Origin: Sphingomonas sp. PAMC 26621 | Lineage (GTDB): Bacteria > Pseudomonadota > Alphaproteobacteria > Sphingomonadales > Sphingomonadaceae | Length of the DNA: 64,000 nucleotides | Assembly (NCBI RefSeq): GCF_000251145.1 | Contig: NZ_AIDW01000012.1 | Location: 1-64,000, forward strand | Direction of reading: 5' to 3' | Shown here: positions 51,629 to 60,219 of the stretch, one piece after another | How positions within the stretch are numbered: position 1 is the stretch's first letter | Layout of the letters: each line of letters starts with the position of its first letter | Made by a program: the position numbers and the translations under genes | The notes under the pieces: generated by a model | The model's input: the letters and a program-made list of their open reading frames with translations, nothing else | Database searches by the model: none | What the model was told of the DNA's origin: nothing

Positions 51629-52803
51629 GCCCGTTGCTCCGCATTCTGAATCTTGTGCGCCGCAACAATGCGGCCTTCAGTCTTCATTGTAAGGGTCGCG
51701 CCGCGCCAATCAACCGATCGGACGAAGAAGCTCGCGATATAGATGGCAAAACTCATGCCATCGTGCGCCAGCGCCATCCACAACGGAGCGATGCGCCTCC
51801 CTACAGTCGCATCCACGTTCCGCACAACCACCAACCGCGCAACGACCGCAAGCGCGCACAGGATCAGCCCGACCGTCGGCCAGTACAGCGCCGATAGGAT
51901 CGCGACGGGCAGCGGCAGGCCGATGATGATCCCGACATAGGGCCAGAAGGCGACGTCGCGGACGGTCGCCCCCCAGCGCAATTCATGCCGCCACAGTGCG
52001 GGCAGGCTCCGTTCGTCGAATGCATGGTCGACCAGCATCGGCGGCAGCGCGATCTCGAGGCCGAGCGCGCGGACCGCCTCGCCCATCGCATAATCGTCCG
52101 CAAGCTTGTCCGCGAAGCGCGCGAACCCGCCGATCCGGTGCAGCGTGTCGCGCGTCATCGCGATGGTCGAGCCCATGCACGGCGCCGCGAGCTTGTTGGC
52201 GACACCGAAGACGAGGCCGAGCATGAACTGGTAGCTCACCCCCGCCGCACCGAAGCGCGACCAGAATCCGGTGTCGCCGCGCCCGGCATAGACGCAGGTG
52301 ACGATCCCGGTTTTCGGCTGGTCGAGTGCGCGGAGGATCTGCGAGAGATAGTCGGGCGCAACCGCGATATCGCTGTCGCTCAGCACGACCACGTCGTGGC
52401 GGATCAGCGGTTCCATGTTGATGAGGTTGGAGAGCTTGCCGCTTGCCCCATGGACCGTGCCGTCGATCACGAGGTCGATCTGGGCGTCGGGATAGTCGGC
52501 CCGCAGCGCTTCGACCACCGCGATCGCGGGATCGTCCCGGCGCTGGATGCCGCACAGCAGTTGGACGGGACCGGCGTGCTCCAGCACAAGGAAGCTCGCG
52601 AGGTTTTCGTAAAGCCGTGGTTCGGCGCCGTACAGCGGCTTCACCAGGGTGACCGCCTGGTGGCGGATCGGGGCCGGGGTCGCCGCCGCGAAATAGCGTC
52701 GGAAGACAAGCGCCGCCGCGGTCGAATAGACGACGCCGCACGCCGCCACCACGATCGCCAGCCAGCCCAGCGCAGCCCCGATTAGGTGGAGAAAATGGAT
52801 CAC
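51625..52803 (-). CDS. hpnI: Hopanoid biosynthesis glycosyltransferase HpnI
   Basis: Family 2/21-type membrane glycosyltransferase, 392 residues, that adds N-acetylglucosamine to bacteriohopanetetrol. An N-terminal helix precedes a GT-A domain with VTLVKPLYGAEPRL, VVLSDSDIAVAPDYL (DxD) and RHELRW (the Q/RxxRW position). Two or three helices follow near the C-terminus. The start is GTG at 52803 with GGGGGTGG close upstream. Longer open frames to 54225 are antisense to hpnA and were rejected. It is divergent from hpnA. Confidence 0.94.
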   Translation of the reverse strand: MIHFLHLIGAALGWLAIVVAACGVVYSTAAALVFRRYFAAATPAPIRHQAVTLVKPLYGAEPRLYENLASFLVLEHAGPVQLLCGIQRRDDPAIAVVEALRADYPDAQIDLVIDGTVHGASGKLSNLINMEPLIRHDVVVLSDSDIAVAPDYLSQILRALDQPKTGIVTCVYAGRGDTGFWSRFGAAGVSYQFMLGLVFGVANKLAAPCMGSTIAMTRDTLHRIGGFARFADKLADDYAMGEAVRALGLEIALPPMLVDHAFDERSLPALWRHELRWGATVRDVAFWPYVGIIIGLPLPVAILSALYWPTVGLILCALAVVARLVVVRNVDATVGRRIAPLWMALAHDGMSFAIYIASFFVRSVDWRGATLTMKTEGRIVAAHKIQNAEQRA

Positions 52804-52962
52804 GATGCCACCCCCGTAGCGTTGCCCGAATGACGGGTATAGGCGCGCCTGCGTGAAAAAGCTGTCATGTCGGGGCCGATGCGGACTTTGTTGCTGTTCG
52901 GTTGCGCGAGAGTGTTTGCGCTTGCGGCGTGGCGTTCTACAGCGTCGCCGCATGGAGGCTGC

Positions 52963-53961
52963 GTGAGCGATCAACCTATTACGCTTGTGACCGGGGTATC
53001 CGGTTTCGTCGGTTCGGCGGTCGCGCGGCGGCTGGCGGCGGCGGGCGTGCGCGTGCGCGGGCTGGCGCGGGCGAGCAGCGCGCGGACCAACCTGACCGAC
53101 TTCCCGGGTGAGATCGTCGAGGGCGACGCGCGCGACGCGCAAGCCATGCGCCGCGCGATGGCGGGGGTATCGCAACTCTATCACGTCGCCGCCGACTATC
53201 GAATCTGGGCGCCCGATACCGAGGAGATCGTCCGCAACAATCGGCTGAGCACACAGACGGTGATGGACGCCGCGCTCGACGCGGGGGTGGCACGGATCGT
53301 CTATACCAGCAGCGTGGCGACGTTGCGGCCCGATCATGGCAAGCCATCCGACGAGAGCCGCCCCGCGACCCCGGAACAGGCGGTCGGCGCGTACAAGCGG
53401 AGCAAGGTCGTCGCCGAGCGGCTGGTCGAGACGATGGTGCGCGAGCGCGGACTGCCCGCGTTGATCGTCAACCCCTCGACCCCGATCGGCCCGCGCGATG
53501 CGCGCCCCACGCCGACCGGGCGGATCATCGTCGAGGCGGCATCCGGGCGGATGCCCGCGTTCGTCGAGAGCGGGCTCAATCTGGTGCATGTCGACGACGT
53601 CGCGGACGGGCATATCGCCGCGATGGCGCACGGCGTGATCGGGGAGCGCTATGTGCTGGGCGGGCAGGACGTGTCGCTGCGCGAGATGCTCGCGTGCGTG
53701 GCACAGATCGTCGGGCGCAAGCCGCCGACGGTACAGATCCCCCGCGCGCCGCTGTTTCCGCTGGCCTGGGCAAACGAACAGCTTGCGCGGGTCACGGGGA
53801 AGGAGCCGTTCCTGACGCTCGATGCGCTGCGGATGGCGGCGCACGACATGTATTATTCGAGCGCGCGCGCCGAGGCGGAACTGGGGTATCGCGCGCGGCC
53901 TTACAGGCAAGCGCTCGAGGATGCGGTCGCGTGGTTCCGGCAGGCGGGGATGCTGGCGTGA
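52963..53961 (+). CDS. hpnA: Hopanoid-associated sugar epimerase HpnA
   Basis: NAD-dependent epimerase/dehydratase-type protein, 332 residues. The nucleotide-binding start ITLVTGVSGFVGSAVARRL is at about residues 6-24, and the YxxxK pair occurs in GAYKRSKVVAE. HpnA is found with hopanoid genes and is thought to act on a sugar or head-group precursor. The start is GTG at 52963, with GGAGG six bases upstream; an ATG at 52867 is in frame but unsupported. Its stop overlaps hpnB (GTGA). Confidence 0.93.
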   Translation: MSDQPITLVTGVSGFVGSAVARRLAAAGVRVRGLARASSARTNLTDFPGEIVEGDARDAQAMRRAMAGVSQLYHVAADYRIWAPDTEEIVRNNRLSTQTVMDAALDAGVARIVYTSSVATLRPDHGKPSDESRPATPEQAVGAYKRSKVVAERLVETMVRERGLPALIVNPSTPIGPRDARPTPTGRIIVEAASGRMPAFVESGLNLVHVDDVADGHIAAMAHGVIGERYVLGGQDVSLREMLACVAQIVGRKPPTVQIPRAPLFPLAWANEQLARVTGKEPFLTLDALRMAAHDMYYSSARAEAELGYRARPYRQALEDAVAWFRQAGMLA

Positions 53962-55172
53962 TCGCGTTCGGCATTGCGCTCGCGTCGCTGCTGATCTGGC
54001 TGGTGCTGTTCGTCGCGCGCGACGGGTTCTGGCAGACCGCCGAGCGCGACTCGATGCCGCTCGAGGGTGCTGCGCAGGAGCATGACAAAACGAAGGAGGT
54101 CGATGACGTCTCCCGGTGGATGCCCGCGCTGACGGGCGAGTCTCGCTGGCCGTCGGTCGTCGCGATCGTTCCCGCGCGCGACGAGGCCGAGGTGATCGCG
54201 CAGTCGATCGGCGGCCTCGCGGCACAGGACTATCCGGGCGACTTCCGCATCCTGCTCGTCGACGATTCCAGCAGCGACGGCACCGCCGAAATTGCGCGCG
54301 CTGCGGGGGGTGAACGGGTGGACATCATCACCGGCGCGGCCCTGGCGAGCGGCTGGACCGGGAAGCTGTGGGCCGTCTCGCAAGGCATCGCCGCCGCAGG
54401 CATCACGCCCGATTATCTCCTGCTGACCGACGCCGACATCGCGCATGCCCCCGATACGCTCCGCACGCTGGTCGCGCGGGCGGTGGAGGAGGATCGCGTT
54501 CTCGTTACGCTGATGGCGCGGCTGCGCTGCGAGAGCCTCGCCGAACGCGCGTTGATCCCGGCGTTCGTGTGGTTCTTCCAGATGTTGTATCCGTTCGCGG
54601 CGGTGAACCGGCGCGGCAGCGGGCGGGGCGCAGCGGCGGGCGGGGTGATGCTGGTCGAGCGCAGCGCGTTGCAGGCGGCGGGCGGAATCGCGGCGGTCCG
54701 CGCCGCGTTGATCGACGATTGCGCGTTCGGCGCGCTGATGAAGACGCAGGGGGCGATCTGGCTCGGGCTCACGGACCGAGCCGTCAGCATCCGGCGCTAC
54801 GACACGTGGGACTCGGTCGCGGCGATGATCTCGCGCTCGGCCTACGCGCAGCTCAACTATTCGCCGATCCTGCTCGCGGGCACCACGCTCGGCCTCGCAA
54901 TTACCTATCTCGCGCCCCCGTTGCTTGCGATCGTCGGGGAGGGGCCGGTACGGATGACCGCGCTGGCCGCCTGGGCGGTGATGGCGCTGGCATTTCAGCC
55001 CATGCTGCGCTTCTACCGGCGTTCGCCATTCTGGGGACCGGCCTTGCCGCTGATCGCGACCTTTTACGCCGGTTGTACGTTGCTGTCGGCATGGCAGCAT
55101 GTCCGCGGGCGCGGGGGCATGTGGAAGGGCCGGGTTCAGGCCGCGCGCCACGAAGAAAGCTCGACGTCATGA
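53958..55172 (+). CDS. hpnB: Hopanoid-associated glycosyltransferase HpnB
   Basis: Family 2 glycosyltransferase anchored in the membrane; 404 residues. An N-terminal helix (FGIALASLLIWLVLFVA) is followed by the GT-A domain with AIVPARDEAEVIAQSIGGL and VDDSSSDGTAE, the DxD-type LLLTDADIAHAPD, and the acceptor segment FGALMKTQGAIW. Two C-terminal helices follow. The precise substrate is unknown. Starts at GTG 53958 overlapping the hpnA stop and ends overlapping hpnC. Confidence 0.94.
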   Translation: MIAFGIALASLLIWLVLFVARDGFWQTAERDSMPLEGAAQEHDKTKEVDDVSRWMPALTGESRWPSVVAIVPARDEAEVIAQSIGGLAAQDYPGDFRILLVDDSSSDGTAEIARAAGGERVDIITGAALASGWTGKLWAVSQGIAAAGITPDYLLLTDADIAHAPDTLRTLVARAVEEDRVLVTLMARLRCESLAERALIPAFVWFFQMLYPFAAVNRRGSGRGAAAGGVMLVERSALQAAGGIAAVRAALIDDCAFGALMKTQGAIWLGLTDRAVSIRRYDTWDSVAAMISRSAYAQLNYSPILLAGTTLGLAITYLAPPLLAIVGEGPVRMTALAAWAVMALAFQPMLRFYRRSPFWGPALPLIATFYAGCTLLSAWQHVRGRGGMWKGRVQAARHEESSTS

Positions 55173-56008
55173 CCGCCACCGCACTCGCTTCGGGCAAGGG
55201 GCATAAGGACGAGAACTTCCCCGTCGCCTCGGTACTGCTCAAAAAGGCGCACCGCGCGCCCGTCATGGCGTTCTACCATTTCGCGCGCGCCGCAGACGAT
55301 GTGGCGGACAATCCGGCGGCATCGGCGAACGAAAAGCTCGCGCTGCTCGGGCAGATGCGCGCGACGATCCTCGGGCACGGCGACGCCGAGGCGACCGCGC
55401 TGGCACTGCGCGAGACGATGACCGCGCACCATTTGTCGTCACAGCACGCGACCGACCTGCTCGTCGCCTTTGCACGCGATTGCACGGTCGACCATTATGA
55501 CGACTGGCCGTCGCTGATGGAATATTGCCGCTATTCTGCGATGCCGGTCGGGCGCTACGTGCTCGACGTCCACGGCGAGGATCACGCGACCTGGGCAGCG
55601 TCGGATGCGCTGTGCGCGGCGCTGCAGGTGATCAATCACGTCCAGGATTGCGGCAAGGACTGGCGCGCGATCCAGCGCGTCTATCTCCCGCGCGACATCC
55701 TCGCGCAGCACGGCGCCCGCGTGGAGGACCTGGGCGGCACCGCGGCGACCCCGGCGCTCCGCGCGGTGATCGTCGACATGGCGACTCGCACCGACACGTT
55801 GCTCGCGCAGTCGGCGGGGTTCGCGCGGCAGATCCGCGACCGGCGGCTTGCGGCAGAGGTGGCGATCATCCACCGACTCGCGGTCAGCCTCAACGCACGG
55901 CTGAAACGCCGCGATCCCTTGTCGCAGCGCGTCCACCACCGTGCGCCCGAGGCCTTGGGGATCGCAGCGTTGGCGGCGGTGACGCAAATGGTTAAGGGTC
56001 GGGCATGA
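55169..56008 (+). CDS. hpnC: Hydroxysqualene synthase HpnC
   Basis: Trans-isoprenyl diphosphate synthase-like enzyme, 279 residues. HpnC converts presqualene diphosphate to hydroxysqualene. The first aspartate motif is FARAADDVADN and the second is INHVQDCGKDW. Typical MPVGRYVLDVHG follows. ATG 55169 overlaps the hpnB stop, and the stop overlaps hpnD (ATGA). Confidence 0.95.
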   Translation: MTATALASGKGHKDENFPVASVLLKKAHRAPVMAFYHFARAADDVADNPAASANEKLALLGQMRATILGHGDAEATALALRETMTAHHLSSQHATDLLVAFARDCTVDHYDDWPSLMEYCRYSAMPVGRYVLDVHGEDHATWAASDALCAALQVINHVQDCGKDWRAIQRVYLPRDILAQHGARVEDLGGTAATPALRAVIVDMATRTDTLLAQSAGFARQIRDRRLAAEVAIIHRLAVSLNARLKRRDPLSQRVHHRAPEALGIAALAAVTQMVKGRA

Positions 56009-56844
56009 ATCCAAAGGCCACCCCCGCGCAGCTTCAGGCGCAAGTTTCGGGCAGCTCCTTCTACGCCGGGATGCGCGTGCTTCCCAAGGCCGAACGCGAG
56101 GCGATGTACGCGGTTTACGCCTTCTGCCGGCAGGTCGACGACATTGCCGACGACGAGGGCGGCAATCGCGAGGACCGCGCGGTCGCGCTCGATGCGTGGC
56201 GCGCCGATATCGAATCGCTCTATGCCCGTCGTGACCCCGGGCAGGCGGCGCTGCTGGCCGAGGCGGTCGAGCGTTTCGGTTTGCGCAAGGACGATTTCCT
56301 CGCGGTGATCGACGGGATGGCGATGGACGTCGAGCGCGACATCCGCTGGCCGGCGTTCGACACGCTCGATCTCTATTGCGACCGGGTCGCCTCGGCGGTC
56401 GGTCGGCTGTCGGTGCGGATCTTCGGGATGGAGGAACGCCCCGGCATCGAGCTCGCCTATCATCTCGGGCGCGCGCTGCAATTCACCAACATCCTGCGCG
56501 ATATCGACGAAGATGCGACGATCGGGCGCGTCTATCTCCCGCGCGAGCCGCTGGTCGCGGCAGGGGTGGCGCTCGACGAGCCGCTGATCCTGGTCGCGGA
56601 CCCGCGGATCGAGGGCGCGTGCCGGATGCTCGCGGCGAAGGCGCACGAGCATTTCGCGGCGGCGCAGGCGATCCTCGCGACACGACCACGCGGGCATTTG
56701 CTCGCACCCCGGCTGATGGCGGCGGTCTATGAACCCCTGCTGCGGCGGATGGAGACGGCTGGCTGGGCCGCGCCGCGGACGCGGATCCGGGTCAACAAAC
56801 CCGCCTTGCTGCTGACCGTCCTGCGGCTCAGCCTCTTCCGTTGA
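56005..56844 (+). CDS. hpnD: Presqualene diphosphate synthase HpnD
   Basis: Joins two farnesyl diphosphates to presqualene diphosphate; 279 residues. Sequence marks include SSFYAGMRVLPKAEREAMYAVYAFCR, the motif RQVDDIADDEGG and the second aspartate motif NILRDIDEDATIGRVYLP. It overlaps both neighbours by four bases; its stop overlaps the TTG start of hpnE. Confidence 0.96.
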   Translation: MNPKATPAQLQAQVSGSSFYAGMRVLPKAEREAMYAVYAFCRQVDDIADDEGGNREDRAVALDAWRADIESLYARRDPGQAALLAEAVERFGLRKDDFLAVIDGMAMDVERDIRWPAFDTLDLYCDRVASAVGRLSVRIFGMEERPGIELAYHLGRALQFTNILRDIDEDATIGRVYLPREPLVAAGVALDEPLILVADPRIEGACRMLAAKAHEHFAAAQAILATRPRGHLLAPRLMAAVYEPLLRRMETAGWAAPRTRIRVNKPALLLTVLRLSLFR

Positions 56845-58109
56845 AGCGCGGGTCGGTTCCAAAACGCGTCCGGATCATCGGCGCGGGGATGGCGGGGCTT
56901 TCCGCTGCGGTCGAGCTTGCGCGCGAGGGCGTGCGCGCGACGCTGGTCGACGGCGCGGCGCAGGCGGGCGGGCGATGCCGCAGCTATCATGATCCACAGC
57001 TTGGCCGGACGATCGACAATGGCAACCACCTCGTCCTGTCGGGGAACACCGCAGTCCACCGCTATCTCGACACGATCGGTGCGAGCGACCGGCTGACCGG
57101 GCCGCGCCACGCCGACTTCGCCTTCGCCGACATCACCACGGGCTCGCGCTGGTCGGTGCGGATCAACGACGGGCCGGTGCCGTGGTGGATCTGCCGCGAC
57201 GGACGGCGCGTGCCGGGGACGACCGTGCGCGACTACCTCCGTCTCGCCGGGCTCGCCGGGGGGAAGCCCGGGCAGGTCGTCGCGGACCGGGTCGATCCGA
57301 GCGGGCCGGTGTGGGACAAGTTGATCGATCCCGTCTTGCTCGCGGCGCTCAACACCGCGTCCGCGACCGGATCGGCGGTGCTGACCTCGCGCGTCATCCG
57401 CGAGACGCTGGGGCGCGGTGGGCGCGCGATGCGGCCGGAGATCGCGGAGCCGTCGCTTGCGGCGGCGTTCGTCGATCCGGCGCTGGCGTGGCTGGCGGGG
57501 GAGGGGACCAACCTCGCGCTCGGGACGCGGCTGCGCGCGCTTCGCTTCGACGGCGACCGCGTCGTCGCGCTCGATTACGGGCGCGGCGCGGAAACGATCG
57601 CGCCTGACGAGACGATCGTCCTCGCTGTCCCGCCGTGGGTCGCGGCGGACCTCGTGCCCGAGTTGACCGTGCCCAACGATTTCCGCGCGATCGTCAACGC
57701 ACATTTCGCGATCGCGCCGCCTGCTGGGGTGCAGACGATGGTCGGTATCCTCGGCGGGACGGCGGAGTGGATCTTCGCCTTCTCCGACCGCATCTCGATT
57801 ACCGTCAGCGCGGCGGACCATCTCGTCGACCGCGACCGGACCGAACTCGCGCGCGCCTTCTGGTCGGATATCCGCGCGGTGCATGGCGGCCCGGTCGAGA
57901 TGCCGACGTGGCAGATCGTCAAGGAAAAGCGCGCGACCTTCGCCGCGACCCCCGAGCAGGATGCGCGTCGCCCGGCGGCGAAGACCCGCTGGCGCAACCT
58001 GTTCCTTGCGGGGGACTGGACGCAGACCGGATTGCCCGCGACGATCGAGGGCGCGATTCGATCGGGCGAGACCGCTGCCCGCTTGGCGCGGACCGCGACG
58101 CTCGGCTAA
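56841..58109 (+). CDS. hpnE: Hydroxysqualene dehydroxylase HpnE
   Basis: FAD-dependent oxidoreductase of the amine oxidase/phytoene desaturase group, 422 residues. It removes the hydroxyl of hydroxysqualene to give squalene. The FAD-binding motif VRIIGAGMAGLSAAVELA is near residues 9-26, with the adenine-binding GGRCRSYHD segment, and LFLAGDWTQTGLPATIEGAI at the C-terminus. The start is TTG at 56841 in a TTGA overlap with the hpnD stop; this rare start is supported by the coupling. Confidence 0.95.
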   Translation: MKRGSVPKRVRIIGAGMAGLSAAVELAREGVRATLVDGAAQAGGRCRSYHDPQLGRTIDNGNHLVLSGNTAVHRYLDTIGASDRLTGPRHADFAFADITTGSRWSVRINDGPVPWWICRDGRRVPGTTVRDYLRLAGLAGGKPGQVVADRVDPSGPVWDKLIDPVLLAALNTASATGSAVLTSRVIRETLGRGGRAMRPEIAEPSLAAAFVDPALAWLAGEGTNLALGTRLRALRFDGDRVVALDYGRGAETIAPDETIVLAVPPWVAADLVPELTVPNDFRAIVNAHFAIAPPAGVQTMVGILGGTAEWIFAFSDRISITVSAADHLVDRDRTELARAFWSDIRAVHGGPVEMPTWQIVKEKRATFAATPEQDARRPAAKTRWRNLFLAGDWTQTGLPATIEGAIRSGETAARLARTATLG

Positions 58110-58119
58110 GGCCACTGCT

Positions 58120-60219
58120 ATGGGACTACAGACGCTGAACCTTGACCGGGACGATCTCGTCGCCGCTGCCGACGCGACTGCGACGCGTGCCGCCGCGGCG
58201 CTGGCGGGGCGCCAGAAAGACGACGGCCATTGGGTGTTCGAACTTGAGGCGGACGCGACGATTCCGGCGGAATATGTGCTGCTGCGGCATTATCTCGGCG
58301 AACCGCGCGATGCCGAGATCGAGCGCAAGATCGGCGTGTACCTGCGCCGGATCCAGTCGGCGGCGCATCACGGCTGGGGGTTGTTTCACGGCGGCGCGTT
58401 CGACGTCAGCGCAAGCGTGAAGGCGTATTTTGCGCTCAAGATGATCGGCGACGACGTGGATGCGCCACACATGGCGCGCGCGCGGGCGGCGATCCACAAG
58501 GCGGGCGGTGCGGCCGCGGTCAACGTGTTCACGCGGATCCAGCTGGCGCTGTTCGGTTGCGCGCCGTGGCGTTCGGTGCCGACCTTACCGGTTGAGCTGA
58601 TTTTGCTGCCGCGCTGGTTCCCGGTGCATCTCTCCAAGATGTCCTATTGGGCGCGCACCGTGATCGTGCCGTTGCTGGTGCTAGCGGCGAAGAAGCCGGT
58701 CGCGCGCAACGCTTCGGGCGTGCGGGTCGACGAGCTGTACACCGCGAAACGCGCGAAGCTGACGAGCAGGGCGGCGGGGACCAAGGCGCACTGGACGACA
58801 TTCTTCAACGGGCTCGACGTCGTTCTCAAGGGTGTCGAGCCACTATGGCCCAAGGGCACGCGGCGGCGCGCGGTCGAGGCGTGCGTCACCTTCGTGACCG
58901 AGCGGCTGAACGGCGAGGACGGGCTGGGCGCGATTTACCCGGCGATGGCGAACAGCGTGATGATGTTCGATTGCCTGGGCTATCCCGAGGATCATCCGGC
59001 ACGGGCGGTGGCGCGGCGGTCGGTCGAGAAGTTGCTCGTGATCAAGGACGACGAGGCCTATTGCCAGCCGTGCGTTTCGCCGGTGTGGGATACCGCGCTC
59101 GCGGCGCATGCGATGCTCGAAGCAGGGGGCGAGGAGGCCGAGGCGCGCGCGGCGGCTGGATTGGCGTGGCTCAAGCCGTTGCAAGTGCTCGACGTCAAGG
59201 GCGACTGGGCGGACGAGAAGCCGGACGTCCGGCCGGGTGGCTGGGCATTCCAGTATAACAACGCGCATTATCCGGACCTTGATGACACCGCCGTGGTGGT
59301 GATGGCGATGGACCGGGCGCAGGGTCTTCTTAGCCCCTCCCCTTTAGGGGAGGGGTTGGGGTGGGGCCGTGCAGCGCAACCAACGTCGGGGTCAGGTGAG
59401 ACGGCCCCACCCCCGGCCCCTCCCCTGAAGGGGAGGGGAGAAGAGAGTGTAGCCCCTCTCCGTCAGAGCGGGGGGAAGAACTACGACCACGCCATCGCAC
59501 GCGGCGTCGAATGGACCGTCGGGCTGCAGAGCAAGGACGGCGGCTGGGGCGCGTTCGATGCGGACAACAGCTATCACTACCTCAACAACATCCCGTTTGC
59601 AGATCACGGCGCGCTGCTCGACCCGCCGACCAGCGACGTCACCGCGCGTGTGGTGTCGATGCTCGCGCAACTCGGCGAACCGATCGACAGCGTGCGGATG
59701 CAGGCGGCGATGGGCTTCCTCGAGAAAGAACAGATGCCCGACGGCAGTTGGTTCGGCCGCTGGGGGGTGAATTACATCTATGGCACCTGGTCGGTGCTGT
59801 GCGCGCTCAATGCCGCCGGGATCGATCCCAAGCATCCGATGATGCGAAAGGCGGCGGACTGGCTGATCCATATCCAGAACCTCGACGGCGGCTGGGGTGA
59901 GGACTGCGACAGCTATGCGCTGGAGTACAAGGGTTACACGCCCGCGCCCTCGACCGCGTCGCAGACCGGTTGGGCGCTGCTCGCGCTGATGGCGGCGGGG
60001 AAGGTCGATCACCCGGCGGTCGAGCGCGGCGTGCGGCACCTCATCGCGACGCAGGACGGCGAGGGGCTGTGGGGGCAGGAGATGTACACGGGCGGTGGTT
60101 TTCCGCGCGTGTTCTACCTGCGGTATCATGGCTATCCGGCGTATTTCCCGCTGTGGGCGGTGGCGCGCTATCGGAATTTGAAACGCTCGAACAGCGCGCG
60201 GCCGGCGTTCGGGATGTGA
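58120..60219 (+). CDS. shc: Squalene-hopene cyclase with an in-frame repeat insertion
   Basis: Membrane-associated class II terpene cyclase that turns squalene into hopene/hopanol; 699 residues, about 50 longer than most. The catalytic motif DLDD lies at 386-389 (PDLDDTAV), and QW-type repeats such as DGGWGAF and DGGWGEDCDSY are present, with the C-terminal GGFPRVFYLRYHGYP. Residues 402 to about 452 (GLLSPSPLGEG ... RQSGGK) are encoded by a palindromic repeat (59331-59440) read through without a stop. Normal sequence resumes at NYDHAIARGVEW. Because the insert begins only a dozen residues after the catalytic motif, it probably forms an external loop if the enzyme is active. The ATG at 58120 lies 10 bases after hpnE. 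Confidence 0.95.
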   Translation: MGLQTLNLDRDDLVAAADATATRAAAALAGRQKDDGHWVFELEADATIPAEYVLLRHYLGEPRDAEIERKIGVYLRRIQSAAHHGWGLFHGGAFDVSASVKAYFALKMIGDDVDAPHMARARAAIHKAGGAAAVNVFTRIQLALFGCAPWRSVPTLPVELILLPRWFPVHLSKMSYWARTVIVPLLVLAAKKPVARNASGVRVDELYTAKRAKLTSRAAGTKAHWTTFFNGLDVVLKGVEPLWPKGTRRRAVEACVTFVTERLNGEDGLGAIYPAMANSVMMFDCLGYPEDHPARAVARRSVEKLLVIKDDEAYCQPCVSPVWDTALAAHAMLEAGGEEAEARAAAGLAWLKPLQVLDVKGDWADEKPDVRPGGWAFQYNNAHYPDLDDTAVVVMAMDRAQGLLSPSPLGEGLGWGRAAQPTSGSGETAPPPAPPLKGRGEESVAPLRQSGGKNYDHAIARGVEWTVGLQSKDGGWGAFDADNSYHYLNNIPFADHGALLDPPTSDVTARVVSMLAQLGEPIDSVRMQAAMGFLEKEQMPDGSWFGRWGVNYIYGTWSVLCALNAAGIDPKHPMMRKAADWLIHIQNLDGGWGEDCDSYALEYKGYTPAPSTASQTGWALLALMAAGKVDHPAVERGVRHLIATQDGEGLWGQEMYTGGGFPRVFYLRYHGYPAYFPLWAVARYRNLKRSNSARPAFGM
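59331..59440. repeat. Palindromic repeat, family D, inside shc coding sequence
   Basis: Two arms of about 40 bases, inverted copies of each other. Each arm is an internal hairpin (CCCCTCCCCTTTAGGGGAGG on the left, GGCCCCTCCCCTGAAGGGGA on the right) next to a shared stretch (GGTTGGGGTGGGGCC and its complement). The centre contains CAACCAACGTCGGGGTCAGG. It is translated in frame in shc. Confidence 0.88.

Noticed and set aside
51625..54225. Very long leftward frame extending hpnI upstream to 54225
   Set aside because: The extension is antisense to hpnA and of shadow composition; HpnI similarity and a ribosome site begin at the GTG at 52803.
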